A stretch of DNA of 46,213 bases, taken from positions 1 through 46,213 of the forward strand of contig CAIKXA010000025.1 of assembly GCA_903831295.1 (NCBI GenBank), read 5' to 3'. Numbering within the stretch: position 1 is the first letter of the stretch; every line of letters begins with the position of its first letter. This stretch comes from an uncultured bacterium (GTDB taxonomy: Bacteria > Planctomycetota > Phycisphaerae > Phycisphaerales > SM1A02). The translations under genes were made by a program, and so were the position numbers. Below the pieces are notes generated by a model. It worked only from the letters and a program-made list of their open reading frames with translations, made no database searches and was not told where the DNA came from. Shown in pieces: positions 35,813-44,630 of this stretch.

Positions 35813-36502
35813 ATGAACAACGCCGTGCGACTTGAAAATTTAAACTTTGACTATGGCGAAGATTTTTCCTTGTCGATCAAGGAACTCAGCCTGAACAAAG
35901 GCGAAATGGCGCTTATTTCCGGGGGCTCTGGTTCCGGAAAAAGCACATTGCTATGGTTGATCGCGGGATTACTGCGTGCCCGAAGCGGGTCCATTACCGT
36001 GGCTGGCGAACGCATGGATGACGCAAGTGAAAGCGCCGCCGACCGCATTCGCTCGCGCCACATTGGGCTTGTGTTTCAAACACACCACTTGCTTCCAGAA
36101 TTCACAGCGCAGGACAACGTGGCGTTGGCGTTGATGGCCGCGGGCGAACCTGAAAAAACACATGCATCTCGATCACGCGAATTGCTGAACAAACTCGGAA
36201 TTGAACGCGTGAATGTTCCTGTGGCCAATTTAAGCGTGGGTCAACAGCAACGCGTGGCCGTGGCGCGCGCCATTGTGTGTAAGCCAACAATTGTTTTGGC
36301 TGACGAACCAACCGCAAGCCTGGATGAGGTGAACGCGAGCCAAGCCATGGATTTAATTCAACAAGCATGCCGCGAGGCGGGCGCGGCGTTGTTGTGCGCC
36401 AGCCACGACCGCGCCATGCAGTCACGCTTTGAAAGAGTGATCCAAGTTGATTCATTCGTCTCCAGTGCGCGCGCATCAACACAGTCTGGAGCACGCGCAT
36501 GA
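35813..36502 (+). CDS. ABC transporter ATP-binding protein (LolD/MacB-like)
   Basis: 229 residues. Walker A is GGSGSGKS, the Q-loop is LVFQTHHLLPEFTAQDNVAL, the signature is LSVGQQQRVAVARA (LSVGQ instead of LSGGQ), and Walker B is IVLADEPTASLDE. It belongs to the LolD/FtsE/MacB type, which couples ATP hydrolysis to mechanotransmission rather than classical transport. The stop overlaps the permease start by four bases (ATGA). With the His-rich permease and DUF3299 protein downstream, it resembles proteobacterial zinc-responsive clusters such as Pseudomonas aeruginosa PA4063-PA4066. That link is from memory and the gene neighbourhood. Confidence 0.92.
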   Translation: MNNAVRLENLNFDYGEDFSLSIKELSLNKGEMALISGGSGSGKSTLLWLIAGLLRARSGSITVAGERMDDASESAADRIRSRHIGLVFQTHHLLPEFTAQDNVALALMAAGEPEKTHASRSRELLNKLGIERVNVPVANLSVGQQQRVAVARAIVCKPTIVLADEPTASLDEVNASQAMDLIQQACREAGAALLCASHDRAMQSRFERVIQVDSFVSSARASTQSGARA

Positions 36503-37773
36503 ATGACATTTCAATTGTCGTGAAAAGCTTGAGCTCCCGTCGACTCAGCACAATTATCACCGCCGCAAGTGTTGCTGTTGCCACTGCGTTGCTGCTGACC
36601 ATGCTTTCGCTGCGCACAGCAAGTTTTGAAGCATTTCAGCGGGGAACGGGCACAACTCATTTGCTTGTCAGCGCCGACTCCAGTCCACTATCCGCCGTGC
36701 TCAATGGCGTGTTCTACGCCAATGCGCCAAGCAATCCAATTTCGTGGGCCAAATATCAGGAAATTAAAAACGCGTTTCCATATGACTGGGCCGTTCCAAC
36801 TCAGCAAGGCGATTCATTTCGTGGTTATCCAGTGGCCGCGGTTGGAACAGAATTTTTTACTCGCTTTGAGCCGGTGCGTGGCGAACCGTGGCAATTGGCT
36901 CAGGGACAATTTCCAAGCAAGCCATTTGAAATTTGTCTGGGATCAACCGCGGCGGCGGGTAGTGGTTTGCGCCTTGGCCAAAAAGTATTTTTAACCCATG
37001 GCTCTGGCACAAGCCGCGAAGGCGAGCACGCGCATGAGCACGCCGAGTATCCATTCACGGTGGTTGGCATTTTGCAACCCAGTTGCTCCGCGCATGACCG
37101 CGTACTGTTCACGGATCTTGACAGTAGTTGGATATTGCACGCGCAGGACCGACGCGAGCGCGAGGGAGTTGAGGGATTGACCACCCTTGCCGATCTGAAA
37201 GATGAAGATCGCAAGATCACTGGTATTTTGCTGCGTTTACCCACTCGACCAGGCCGCGACGCCAGCGCCGCCATTCAACAACAATTCGACGCGTTGCGCC
37301 GCGACACAAGCATTGTGGTGGCGCAACCAGCTCAACAAATTGATCGTCTACGTTCGATCATTGGAAATGTCGACGAATTGTTCATCGCCCTTGGGGTCGC
37401 AGTGCTGTTGTCGAGCGGTATTTCAATTTTGCTTTCAATGCACAACTCCATGGCGGAGCGGCGCAAACAAATCGCTTTGTTGCGCGCACTTGGCGTGGCG
37501 CGCATGCGCATCACGGGAATGATTTTAACTGAAGCCACGCTGATTGGCTTCGCTGGCGCCATTGGCGGATGCGTGTTGAGTTTGATTGGCAACGCCATCG
37601 CTTCTGGCGCGCTCAAGGCGCGCATTGGCCTTGTTGTGGATCCCACACTTGATCCACGCAGCACCGTGATTATTGTTGCGGGCGCAATTGTGTTGTCGGC
37701 GCTTGCAGGTGTATTGCCCGCGATCACCGCTTACAGAACTTCAGTGGCTGACAATTTAAGGCCGGAGGCGTGA
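36499..37773 (+). CDS. MacB/FtsX-type ABC transporter permease with His-rich loop
   Basis: 424 residues, with a single N-terminal membrane helix, a large periplasmic domain (about 45-290) and three C-terminal helices typical of FtsX (LGVAVLLSSGISILLSM, ERRKQIALLRALGVARMRI, VIIVAGAIVLSALAGVLPAI). In the periplasmic domain, near residues 172-187, EGEHAHEHAEYPFTVVG contains three histidines in a metal-binding-like pattern seen in the zinc-linked members. It probably moves or gates a substrate between periplasm and outer membrane rather than across the inner membrane. Overlaps the ATPase start and the DUF3299 gene. Confidence 0.9.
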   Translation: MNDISIVVKSLSSRRLSTIITAASVAVATALLLTMLSLRTASFEAFQRGTGTTHLLVSADSSPLSAVLNGVFYANAPSNPISWAKYQEIKNAFPYDWAVPTQQGDSFRGYPVAAVGTEFFTRFEPVRGEPWQLAQGQFPSKPFEICLGSTAAAGSGLRLGQKVFLTHGSGTSREGEHAHEHAEYPFTVVGILQPSCSAHDRVLFTDLDSSWILHAQDRREREGVEGLTTLADLKDEDRKITGILLRLPTRPGRDASAAIQQQFDALRRDTSIVVAQPAQQIDRLRSIIGNVDELFIALGVAVLLSSGISILLSMHNSMAERRKQIALLRALGVARMRITGMILTEATLIGFAGAIGGCVLSLIGNAIASGALKARIGLVVDPTLDPRSTVIIVAGAIVLSALAGVLPAITAYRTSVADNLRPEA

Positions 37774-38615
37774 TGAAAATATTTTGGAGCGTATTGCTGT
37801 TGGTATGTTTGGCCGCGGTTGCAGCTATTTTTTGGCCTGTTTCAAATGGCTCAGCCAAAGACATGAATGACTTTGCCAAAGCCACACCGCCACAATCGGT
37901 GGCGCCAACTGCGGCCGTCGCGCCAATCGCATCAACTACCACCGCTGCAACTGCTATTACTTCCGCCACAAACAGCCCCACGGGTTCCAGTGCCACGCCT
38001 GCCACCACCTCTGCAAGCGCCGCCACAAATGCTGCAGTGCCTGTCGTGACCGCCACAAAGAAATCAACATCTCCAACTGTTGTGATTTCACCAGACTCAC
38101 TCAAGGATGGTCTTGATCGTAAATTAGGAAACGCGGTCATTGTCGCTGGCAACATTCTCAAGCAAGCCGACGGCTCGATACTTGCCGACAATAAATATCT
38201 CATCAGCGGCGCGGGAACTCTGGAAGATCCATATCGCGTGACTTGGGAGTGTCTCACTAGCGCGTCGCAAACATACATTCCACGACTGCAGCAAAACATA
38301 ATTCCTCAGCGCGTGGCCATGCTTGACGGCAAGTGGATTCGTATTGAGGGCTACATGGCTTTTCCTTTAATGCTGCAGGAAAGCAGCGAAATCTTAGCCA
38401 TGCTGAATCAATGGGATGGTTGCTGCATTGGCGTTCCACCAACGCCATATGACGCGATCGAGGTCAAGTTGGCCGTGCCTGTGAAACCAGGCCGCCGTCA
38501 CACCTACAACTTTGGAACTGTGACTGGAAAGTTCAAGGTTGATCCATACCTTGTTGAGAATTGGCTTGTGGGCTTGTACCAACTAGAGTCGGCGTCGCTT
38601 CAGTCAGATATGTGA
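37773..38615 (+). CDS. DUF3299 domain protein (periplasmic partner of the ABC transporter)
   Basis: 280 residues from ATG 37773, which overlaps the permease stop by one base and has a GGAGG ribosome-binding site. An N-terminal signal or anchor helix (VLLLVCLAAVAAIFWPV) is followed by an Ala/Thr/Ser-rich linker to about 110. Residues about 185-275 resemble DUF3299: WIRIEGYMAFPLMLQES, WDGCCIGVPPTPYDAIEV, YNFGTVTGKFKVDPYL. This matches the usual gxCxhxPPPP pattern of the domain in general form, with a CC pair. In Pseudomonas such proteins sit with the same ABC pair under zinc control. Its molecular role is not known. Convergent with ispD, 23-base gap. Confidence 0.8.
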   Translation: MKIFWSVLLLVCLAAVAAIFWPVSNGSAKDMNDFAKATPPQSVAPTAAVAPIASTTTAATAITSATNSPTGSSATPATTSASAATNAAVPVVTATKKSTSPTVVISPDSLKDGLDRKLGNAVIVAGNILKQADGSILADNKYLISGAGTLEDPYRVTWECLTSASQTYIPRLQQNIIPQRVAMLDGKWIRIEGYMAFPLMLQESSEILAMLNQWDGCCIGVPPTPYDAIEVKLAVPVKPGRRHTYNFGTVTGKFKVDPYLVENWLVGLYQLESASLQSDM

Positions 38616-38638
38616 TTGAAGCATGTTTGTGAGTTCAA

Positions 38639-39433
38639 TCAAAAACGTTTGTGAACCGCACGGCCTTCAGGCGCCGCGATTCCCAATAGCAAGCGAATGG
38701 TTCGCAAATCCTCCGGCACCGTCACCTTCAGATTGCGCAACTCGCCATCCACAACCAACACTTTGGTTCCCATACGTTCCACCAATGATGCGTCATCGGT
38801 CACGCCACTCAGATCAGTTTGCGCATACGCGCGGCGCAACACATCAGCCTTGAACACCTGCGGCGTTTGAACCGAAACCAAATTGCGCCGATCCACGGTT
38901 GCCTGCACAAATCGGCCCTTTGCCTTGGACATTTCAGCGTCCTCGCCCAAAATAGAATCGGCGATGGAGTCCTCTTGCTGCGCCTCAACGCTCTCCTCAC
39001 TCACACGTTTGAGCGTGTCGGCCACATTCAGCGCGGGAATCACGGCGTCGTGCAATCTTGCGGCTTCAAACACGCGCGAGATCAAGTCGTCGCTGGTGGC
39101 GGGTCGCGCCGCGTCATGCACGGCTATGTGCGTCGCGTCCGCGGGCACGGCCTTGAGCGCGTTGCGAATGGTCTCCCATCGATCGATCTTTCCGCCAGCG
39201 ACAAGCGTGACGCCGTGGAAACTCAACTGCGCGCCAAAGCGGTCGCGGAACTCCGTCATATTTTCTGGCGGCGCCGCGACAATGATGGATCGAACCTCGT
39301 CGCGCTTGGTGAACAATTCAACACTGCGCAACAGCAAGGGTCTGCCGCCCAAATCCTGGCCAAGCTTGTCGCTGCCAAAGCGTGTGCTGTTTCCGGCTGC
39401 GGCAAGAATGAGCGATACTGAAAATGATTCCAT
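38639..39433 (-). CDS. ispD: 2-C-methyl-D-erythritol 4-phosphate cytidylyltransferase
   Basis: 264 residues from ATG 39433, with AGGTGG just upstream; a GTG at 39454 is in frame but weaker. It joins CTP to methylerythritol phosphate in the MEP isoprenoid pathway. The nucleotide-binding start is LILAAAGNSTRFGSDKLGQD, with the expected Arg and Lys. VHDAARPATSDDLI, QTPQVFKADVLRRAY and GVTDDASLVERMG are conserved. An extra stretch of about 20 mostly acidic residues (EESVEAQQEDSIADSILGED) lies in the beta-arm region that usually makes the dimer contact. The 121-base gap to rsmD contains no gene. Confidence 0.95.
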   Translation of the reverse strand: MESFSVSLILAAAGNSTRFGSDKLGQDLGGRPLLLRSVELFTKRDEVRSIIVAAPPENMTEFRDRFGAQLSFHGVTLVAGGKIDRWETIRNALKAVPADATHIAVHDAARPATSDDLISRVFEAARLHDAVIPALNVADTLKRVSEESVEAQQEDSIADSILGEDAEMSKAKGRFVQATVDRRNLVSVQTPQVFKADVLRRAYAQTDLSGVTDDASLVERMGTKVLVVDGELRNLKVTVPEDLRTIRLLLGIAAPEGRAVHKRF

Positions 39434-39554
39434 AGTCCACCTATTAAAAGTCACGCGGCCAGACTGGACCGCGCTGTTGCATTAAATAATTTTACAAACG
39501 TGTGCTTGCTTTGCAATTGCGCAAGGTCGCGATTCAATTTCAATTGAAGCGCGC

Positions 39555-40145
39555 TCATTCAGCTGGACTTTCAAAATGCGGCATATAAAGCAGCAAATTC
39601 TGCTGATTTCCATAGGCGCGTATTTCCGGCCCATCAAAACCTTCGATGGTTGGTGGCGGATCTGAAACTGTGGGCAAACGGATCACAAGAAATCCTTTTT
39701 CTAGGAAAAGTTTGCGTGTGCGCCCCGCTTGGTCAAACACTTCCTTCAAACCTTCCTCTGTCTCTACTAAGGCGAATGGTGGATCCATCAACACCACATT
39801 CACCTCCGGCTCCGCCGCCATGATCGCGGCTTCGCCAAGCGCGTCGGCTTGCACAGCGATGGCGCGATCGGCGCAGCCCAACGATTCGATATTGTCGCGA
39901 AGCAGCGCGAATATCTTGCGGTCCTTCTCAACCATCACCACCTTGATCGCGCCGCGGCTTACGGCTTCCAACCCAAGCGTTCCCACGCCCGCAAAAAGAT
40001 CAAGCACACGGGCGCCTTCAAACCAACCACGCAACACATTGAACAAACCTTCCTTGGTGCGACTGCCCATGGGGCGCGTCACTGCGTCATCAGTAGGTGT
40101 CTTCAGAATGCGGGAACGAAATTCGCCGGCGAGCACATGGAGCAT
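39555..40145 (-). CDS. rsmD: 16S rRNA (guanine966-N2)-methyltransferase RsmD
   Basis: 196 residues, the normal length. It uses S-adenosylmethionine. The SAM motif is VLDLFAGVGTLGLEAVSRG and the catalytic motif DPPF is in VNVVLMDPPFALVET. N-terminal GEFRSRILKTPTDDAVTRP and SRTKEGLFNVLRGW fit RsmD precisely. It methylates G966 in helix 31 of 16S rRNA. Divergent from the alpha/beta hydrolase (27 bases between starts). Confidence 0.95.
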   Translation of the reverse strand: MLHVLAGEFRSRILKTPTDDAVTRPMGSRTKEGLFNVLRGWFEGARVLDLFAGVGTLGLEAVSRGAIKVVMVEKDRKIFALLRDNIESLGCADRAIAVQADALGEAAIMAAEPEVNVVLMDPPFALVETEEGLKEVFDQAGRTRKLFLEKGFLVIRLPTVSDPPPTIEGFDGPEIRAYGNQQNLLLYMPHFESPAE

Positions 40146-40172
40146 TGCGTGATGCTAGTGTGTCTTAGGAAT

Positions 40173-40976
40173 ATGCCCGACCTTGCAACAACACTGCCCC
40201 GTTCTTTGCTGGCGCAAAGCCGAGTGATGCCTCTTGGCGCTGGCGCAACGCCCACATTGCTTATTCATCCGCAATTTGACAAACAAGCCGAAAAGCCGAT
40301 GGAACCAGCTCCATTTCTATTGTGGTTGCATGGTCGAACCGCGCAAAAGGAATTGGATAGTGGCCGCTACTTGCGATTGTCTCGCGCCGGTATTGCCACG
40401 GTGGCGCTTGATTTGCCTTGCCACGGCGAACGCGCCGTGCCCGAAAAGCAAACTTCTGAATTTTCGCTTGAAGTAATCGAGCAGGTGCTGGGTGAAATTC
40501 CCGGAGTACTTGAAGCGCTCAAACAATTTCCAGAATTTGATCAATCTCGCTGCGCCATTGGCGGATTTAGTTTGGGCGGCATGGCTGCTCTGGCAGCTCT
40601 GTGCCAACCGCACTCGTTTCGCGCCGCCTTGATTGAAGCCACCAGCGGCGACTGGAGCGAGATGGCCTCCGCGAAACATGATCCTGTTCGAGCGCAACAC
40701 CTGGAGCCGCTTCGACATTTAGATTCATGGAAACCCCTCGCGTTGATGGCCCTGCACGCGAGCGAGGACCAAATGGTTCCAGTGGCACCGCAGCGCGCGT
40801 TCATAGAAAAGATTCGCGCCAGAACTCCCGCAAATATTTCCGTAGTGTGGGAAGAATTTGAACACACAGGCGCGCCGATGGAGCACATTGGGTTTGGTTT
40901 ATTTTCCGCGCACGCCAAAACAGTGGGCACAAAATTTCTTGTGGATCATTTGGGATCAAGCAAGAGCATGGAATGA
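40173..40976 (+). CDS. Alpha/beta hydrolase
   Basis: 267 residues from ATG 40173; the frame is open farther upstream but only as a shadow of rsmD. The nucleophile elbow is GGFSLGGMAALAAL, the catalytic Asp is in LHASEDQMVPV, and the His is likely in EHTGAPMEHIG. The oxyanion region is FLLWLHGRTAQKELD. It resembles serine esterases or peptidase-like hydrolases acting on small esters or acyl groups; the substrate is unknown. No signal peptide. It is convergent with the MsbA-like gene, 16-base gap, with no clear terminator between. Confidence 0.88.
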   Translation: MPDLATTLPRSLLAQSRVMPLGAGATPTLLIHPQFDKQAEKPMEPAPFLLWLHGRTAQKELDSGRYLRLSRAGIATVALDLPCHGERAVPEKQTSEFSLEVIEQVLGEIPGVLEALKQFPEFDQSRCAIGGFSLGGMAALAALCQPHSFRAALIEATSGDWSEMASAKHDPVRAQHLEPLRHLDSWKPLALMALHASEDQMVPVAPQRAFIEKIRARTPANISVVWEEFEHTGAPMEHIGFGLFSAHAKTVGTKFLVDHLGSSKSME

Positions 40977-40992
40977 TTTCGCCCGCAAATCA

Positions 40993-42855
40993 CTACGCCA
41001 CGGTTTCAGCGCCAAGCATCTGCGTGGTGGCGACTCGCCGATAGACCTCGCAGCGCGCCAACAATTCGGCGTGACTTCCGGTGTCAACCACTCGACCAAA
41101 ATCCATCACAACAATTCGATCAGCGGCAAGCACGGTGCTTAATCGATGAGCGATCACAATCACGGTTCGCCCAACTCCAAACTCCGCGATTGCGTTGTTG
41201 ATCTGCTCCTCGCTTTCGGCGTCCACTTGGCTGGTGGCCTCGTCCATCAATAAAATCGCCGGGTCGCGAAGAATGGCGCGCGCGATGGCCAAACGCTGCC
41301 GCTGTCCACCCGACAAACTGGCTCCCTGCTCGCTCACTTTTCCATCAAGTCCGCCTGGAATTTTGCAAATAAATTCCCAGGCATGCGCGCGCTTGGCGGC
41401 CATTTCAATATCGGCGCGCGAGGCTTTGCGATATCCAAGACGAATATTTTCGCAAATCGTTCCTTGTATCAACACGGACTCTTGCGTGACCAAACCAATT
41501 TGCCTGCGCAAACTTTTCAGTTGGATTTGATCAATGTCCACATCGTCAATCAAAATGCGACCGGACGTTGGCTTGAGCAAGCGCGGAAGCATGGCCAACA
41601 GCGTGGTCTTACCGCAACCATTGGAACCCACAATGGCGATCTTTTCACCGTGCAATATTGAGAAAGAAACCCCCGCCAACGCGTGCTGGGTCGCGCCCGC
41701 GTAGGTGAAATCAACGCCCTCAACCTTTATGGAATGCGCATGTCGCTTCAGTTGCGGCTTGCCCTGCTCCAGTTGATCCTCGCGCGGCATCTTCAACAAA
41801 CTGCGCAAGCGCGAGGCGGGCGCGGCGGTGGCTTGAAACTCATTGATGAATCCAGACAACGGTTTCAAACTGCTGGCTCCAACGGCGAGCGCGCCAAGCG
41901 ACATGAGAAAATTCTCAAATGATAATTCACCGCTGAGAATATTTTTAGCCGCGATGAGCGCCAAACCAGCCACAACAAATATGGCCAGCATTTCAATCAG
42001 CGGTCCCGAGAGCGCTCGCGATTTACGCACGCGCAAATTCTGCCGCAGCACCTTGTGATTAAAGAACGCGAAGCGGCGGATGGATTCCAACTCCGCCGTG
42101 GAGCCCTTCATGGTGCGCAGGCCCTGCATGGATTCTTGCGTGGTGCGCAACAATGATTCCTGCGCCTCTAGCGCGCCGCGGGTTCCCTTGCGAATAGATT
42201 TTCCAGTTTTACGCAGCACAATTGCAAGCAATGGACCGACGGTGCACGAGACAAACACCAAGCGCCAATCAAAATAAATCGCCGCGCCAAACGCCGCCGC
42301 GCCCTTGGTCACTTGCGAAATTGTTTTGCTGGTCAAAGCCTCGAAACCGCCGTTGAGCGATGAAACATCGTTGTTAATCCGGCTGGTGAATTCCGCTGGT
42401 CCCTGCTTGGTGACAATCGAAAGTGGAAGATGAATCACATGGCGAAAAATTTCCAAGCGAATTTTCGCCGTGGTGCGCGCGCATAAACCCATGGACACAA
42501 GTTGGTGAATAAAATTCGCCGTGGCGCCAAACACCGTCAACGCGCACAAGCCAACAAGAATGCAAATGACGCCGGCATATGGATCCGCGGGCAACGCGTT
42601 CACAAACCATTCTGGCACATGGAACCATTCACCCTTGGCATTGAAGTTGCGAACAATTTGTTGAAGCGAAGTTCCATCCCGTAAAATAAGTTGCAGCAAA
42701 GGCCCCAAGCTGAGCAAACCCGCGCCCATACCACCCGCGCTGACGAATGCTCCAACGAGCGCAATGATGGCTTCGTGCCTAGGTCGCAGCAGTCCGCGCG
42801 CGAACCACCAAAAATCCCGCATGCCGCCTTTGTCTTCTTTCGCAGATTGAACCAT
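40993..42855 (-). CDS. ABC exporter, MsbA-like (fused membrane and ATP-binding domains)
   Basis: 620 residues from ATG 42855, whose A overlaps the aroA stop (TGATG). About six membrane helices lie in residues about 20-330 (IIALVGAFVSAGGMGAGLLS, AIYFDWRLVFVSCTVGPLLA). The ATP-binding domain has Walker A VGSNGCGKTT, the Q-loop GLVTQESVLI, the signature LSGGQRQRLAIARA, and Walker B ILLMDEATSQVD. Half-exporter layout fits a homodimer exporting lipid A or phospholipid across the inner membrane. MsbA identity is not certain because lipid-flippase and peptide exporters share this form. Confidence 0.93.
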   Translation of the reverse strand: MVQSAKEDKGGMRDFWWFARGLLRPRHEAIIALVGAFVSAGGMGAGLLSLGPLLQLILRDGTSLQQIVRNFNAKGEWFHVPEWFVNALPADPYAGVICILVGLCALTVFGATANFIHQLVSMGLCARTTAKIRLEIFRHVIHLPLSIVTKQGPAEFTSRINNDVSSLNGGFEALTSKTISQVTKGAAAFGAAIYFDWRLVFVSCTVGPLLAIVLRKTGKSIRKGTRGALEAQESLLRTTQESMQGLRTMKGSTAELESIRRFAFFNHKVLRQNLRVRKSRALSGPLIEMLAIFVVAGLALIAAKNILSGELSFENFLMSLGALAVGASSLKPLSGFINEFQATAAPASRLRSLLKMPREDQLEQGKPQLKRHAHSIKVEGVDFTYAGATQHALAGVSFSILHGEKIAIVGSNGCGKTTLLAMLPRLLKPTSGRILIDDVDIDQIQLKSLRRQIGLVTQESVLIQGTICENIRLGYRKASRADIEMAAKRAHAWEFICKIPGGLDGKVSEQGASLSGGQRQRLAIARAILRDPAILLMDEATSQVDAESEEQINNAIAEFGVGRTVIVIAHRLSTVLAADRIVVMDFGRVVDTGSHAELLARCEVYRRVATTQMLGAETVA

Positions 42856-44237
42856 CAAGCGCTCCCTTCAATCCCTGACAATAACCGATGCCAGTCATTC
42901 CAGAATGATGGCCAACTTTTTTCAACGCAGCCCGGATCGCTGATGGAAACACCTCCACGCAACGCGCCCGCAACGGCGGCGCTCATGGCAATGCGATGAT
43001 CGGCGTGCGGATTGACCACGATTTCGTAGGGATTTGCTTGTGAATTTGCATTTGCATCCACGGAGGAATGATTTCTGTGAATTTGCGTCGAACCATTAGA
43101 TCGTCCATCAATACGAATCCAATCCGCGCCACTTTCAACAACCGCGCCAATGGCGCGCAACCATTCACTCATGGCATTTATGCGGTCGCTTTCTTTTCCA
43201 GCGAGCGTGGCTAGCCCATGAATGTGAATTGGCGCATTCGCAAATGCCGCAGCAGCCATCATCGCCAAACTTCCATCGGGCCAGCGTGATGCATCAAGTA
43301 CGCCGCCCTTAAGTGGCTCGCCAAAACCAATTGCCGCGCATTTATCACTGGAGCAATCACGAGCGCCCAATGCAATCAACTCATGAAACACCGCCATGTC
43401 CGGCTGATGCGAGCCGCGCGGCAAATTTGCAAATTCAATTTCGCTGCCTGGCACAATGGCTGCGAGCGCCATGGCGTATGCGGCGCTTGAAGCGTCAGGT
43501 TCAATCGCAATATGAAATCCATTCAAGCGCGCTGGCTGAACATGAATTGCGCCCCGGTCAGAATTCCACGATACATCGGCGCCAACCTTGCGCAGGCAAT
43601 CAACCGTGAGATCAATGTAGGAGACGCTAGGTTGCGCACCTTCAAATCGCACTTGCATGCCACGATTGAGCCAAGGCGCAATCAAAAGCAGCGCCGAAAT
43701 AAATTGACTACTTGCATGCGCTGGCACGACGCACGCGCCGCCGTTGCGAAAAAGTTCCGTGGGCGCAATGCGTAGTGGAAGCTGCGTGGCAGACACGCGA
43801 GCGATTTCCGCGCCGAGTGAATTCAACATATCCACGCCATCTTGCATTGGCCGCTGCCGCAATCGCGCAGAACCATCGAGTGTGGAAGTTCCAGTAGCCA
43901 AACACGCCGCCGCCATTAAAAAACGCGCGGGCGTGCCGCCATCCACCGCGTTGAGAATTCCGAAACTAGGAAAAATTCCATTCACGCCAGTAATCTTGAG
44001 CTCGCCGTTCTTGGACCAATTCACTTGCGCGCCCAAAGTTGCAAGCCCCGCGGCAAGCGCGCGCGTGTCAACGGAGTCCAGCGGATTATCAATTGTGCTC
44101 ACGCCATCAGCCAGAGCCGCCAACATCATGTAGCGCTGCGTCAAACTTTTAGAGCCTGGCGGCGAAAAAATTCCTCGCACTGGCTTGCAAGCCCGCGGCG
44201 CACGCAGATTGTCGCCCCCTTGCGCGGCGCTCATCAT
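42855..44237 (-). CDS. aroA: 3-phosphoshikimate 1-carboxyvinyltransferase (EPSP synthase)
   Basis: 460 residues from ATG 44237; GTG 44240 and ATG 44234 are alternatives. Its start overlaps the GroES-like stop by one base. It transfers the enolpyruvyl group in aromatic amino acid synthesis. PGSKSLTQRYMMLAALADG is the phosphate-binding start, GGTPARFLMAAAC the second motif (family form GTAxRFL), DGSARLRQRPM the next, then KESDRINAMSEWLRAIGA and HADHRIAMSAAVAG. A short Asn/Ser/Gln-rich insertion near residues 385-400 (HRNHSSVDANANSQAN) is unusual. Confidence 0.97.
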   Translation of the reverse strand: MMSAAQGGDNLRAPRACKPVRGIFSPPGSKSLTQRYMMLAALADGVSTIDNPLDSVDTRALAAGLATLGAQVNWSKNGELKITGVNGIFPSFGILNAVDGGTPARFLMAAACLATGTSTLDGSARLRQRPMQDGVDMLNSLGAEIARVSATQLPLRIAPTELFRNGGACVVPAHASSQFISALLLIAPWLNRGMQVRFEGAQPSVSYIDLTVDCLRKVGADVSWNSDRGAIHVQPARLNGFHIAIEPDASSAAYAMALAAIVPGSEIEFANLPRGSHQPDMAVFHELIALGARDCSSDKCAAIGFGEPLKGGVLDASRWPDGSLAMMAAAAFANAPIHIHGLATLAGKESDRINAMSEWLRAIGAVVESGADWIRIDGRSNGSTQIHRNHSSVDANANSQANPYEIVVNPHADHRIAMSAAVAGALRGGVSISDPGCVEKSWPSFWNDWHRLLSGIEGSA

Positions 44238-44575
44238 CACTTCGTAGCGTCCCCTTCATTGGCGCGGAAGACCGCCACAATGTCCTCGATAGGAACCACA
44301 AACAATCGGTTATCGCCTTCAAAATCAACGGGAATTCCATTGCGCGGATTGAACAACACGCGGTCGTATTGGCGGATTGGATAATCCTGATCTCGCTCAA
44401 TCTGCAAACTGATTGCCACCACGCGCCCAGTCAGCGTAGGAATTTCCATTTTGTCTGGCAAATGAATTCCAACTTTGGTGATCTTGCGGTCCTCATCCTT
44501 GCGAATGAGCACGCGCTTTCCAATGGGTTCAACGGTTTCAAGACGAAGTGTCTTTGCTTTGGGATCTACGGCCAT
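44237..44575 (-). CDS. GroES-like co-chaperonin family protein (divergent)
   Basis: 112 residues from ATG 44575; the longer open frame upstream overlaps apt. The fold signature of the 10-kDa chaperonin is visible: PIGKRVLIRKDED, then GIHLPDKMEIPTLTGRVVA, and YDRVLFNPRNGIPVDFEG followed by LFVVPIEDIVAVFRA. This matches the beginning, mobile-loop region and end of GroES, but the mobile loop (VGIHLPDKMEIPTL) differs from the usual GGIVL form and there is no groEL beside it. It may be a second, specialised GroES or another small beta-barrel protein. Divergent from apt. Confidence 0.7.
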   Translation of the reverse strand: MAVDPKAKTLRLETVEPIGKRVLIRKDEDRKITKVGIHLPDKMEIPTLTGRVVAISLQIERDQDYPIRQYDRVLFNPRNGIPVDFEGDNRLFVVPIEDIVAVFRANEGDATK

Positions 44576-44630
44576 GGAAACAATGGTAGCGGCGCTTGCC
44601 AAGAAACTCATTTCACCGTGCAATGCCTCT

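Noticed and set aside
44475-44630. N-terminal extension of apt and of the GroES-like gene into each other
   Set aside because: The two long frames overlap on opposite strands; canonical starts at 44631 and 44575 remove the overlap and match the family lengths.
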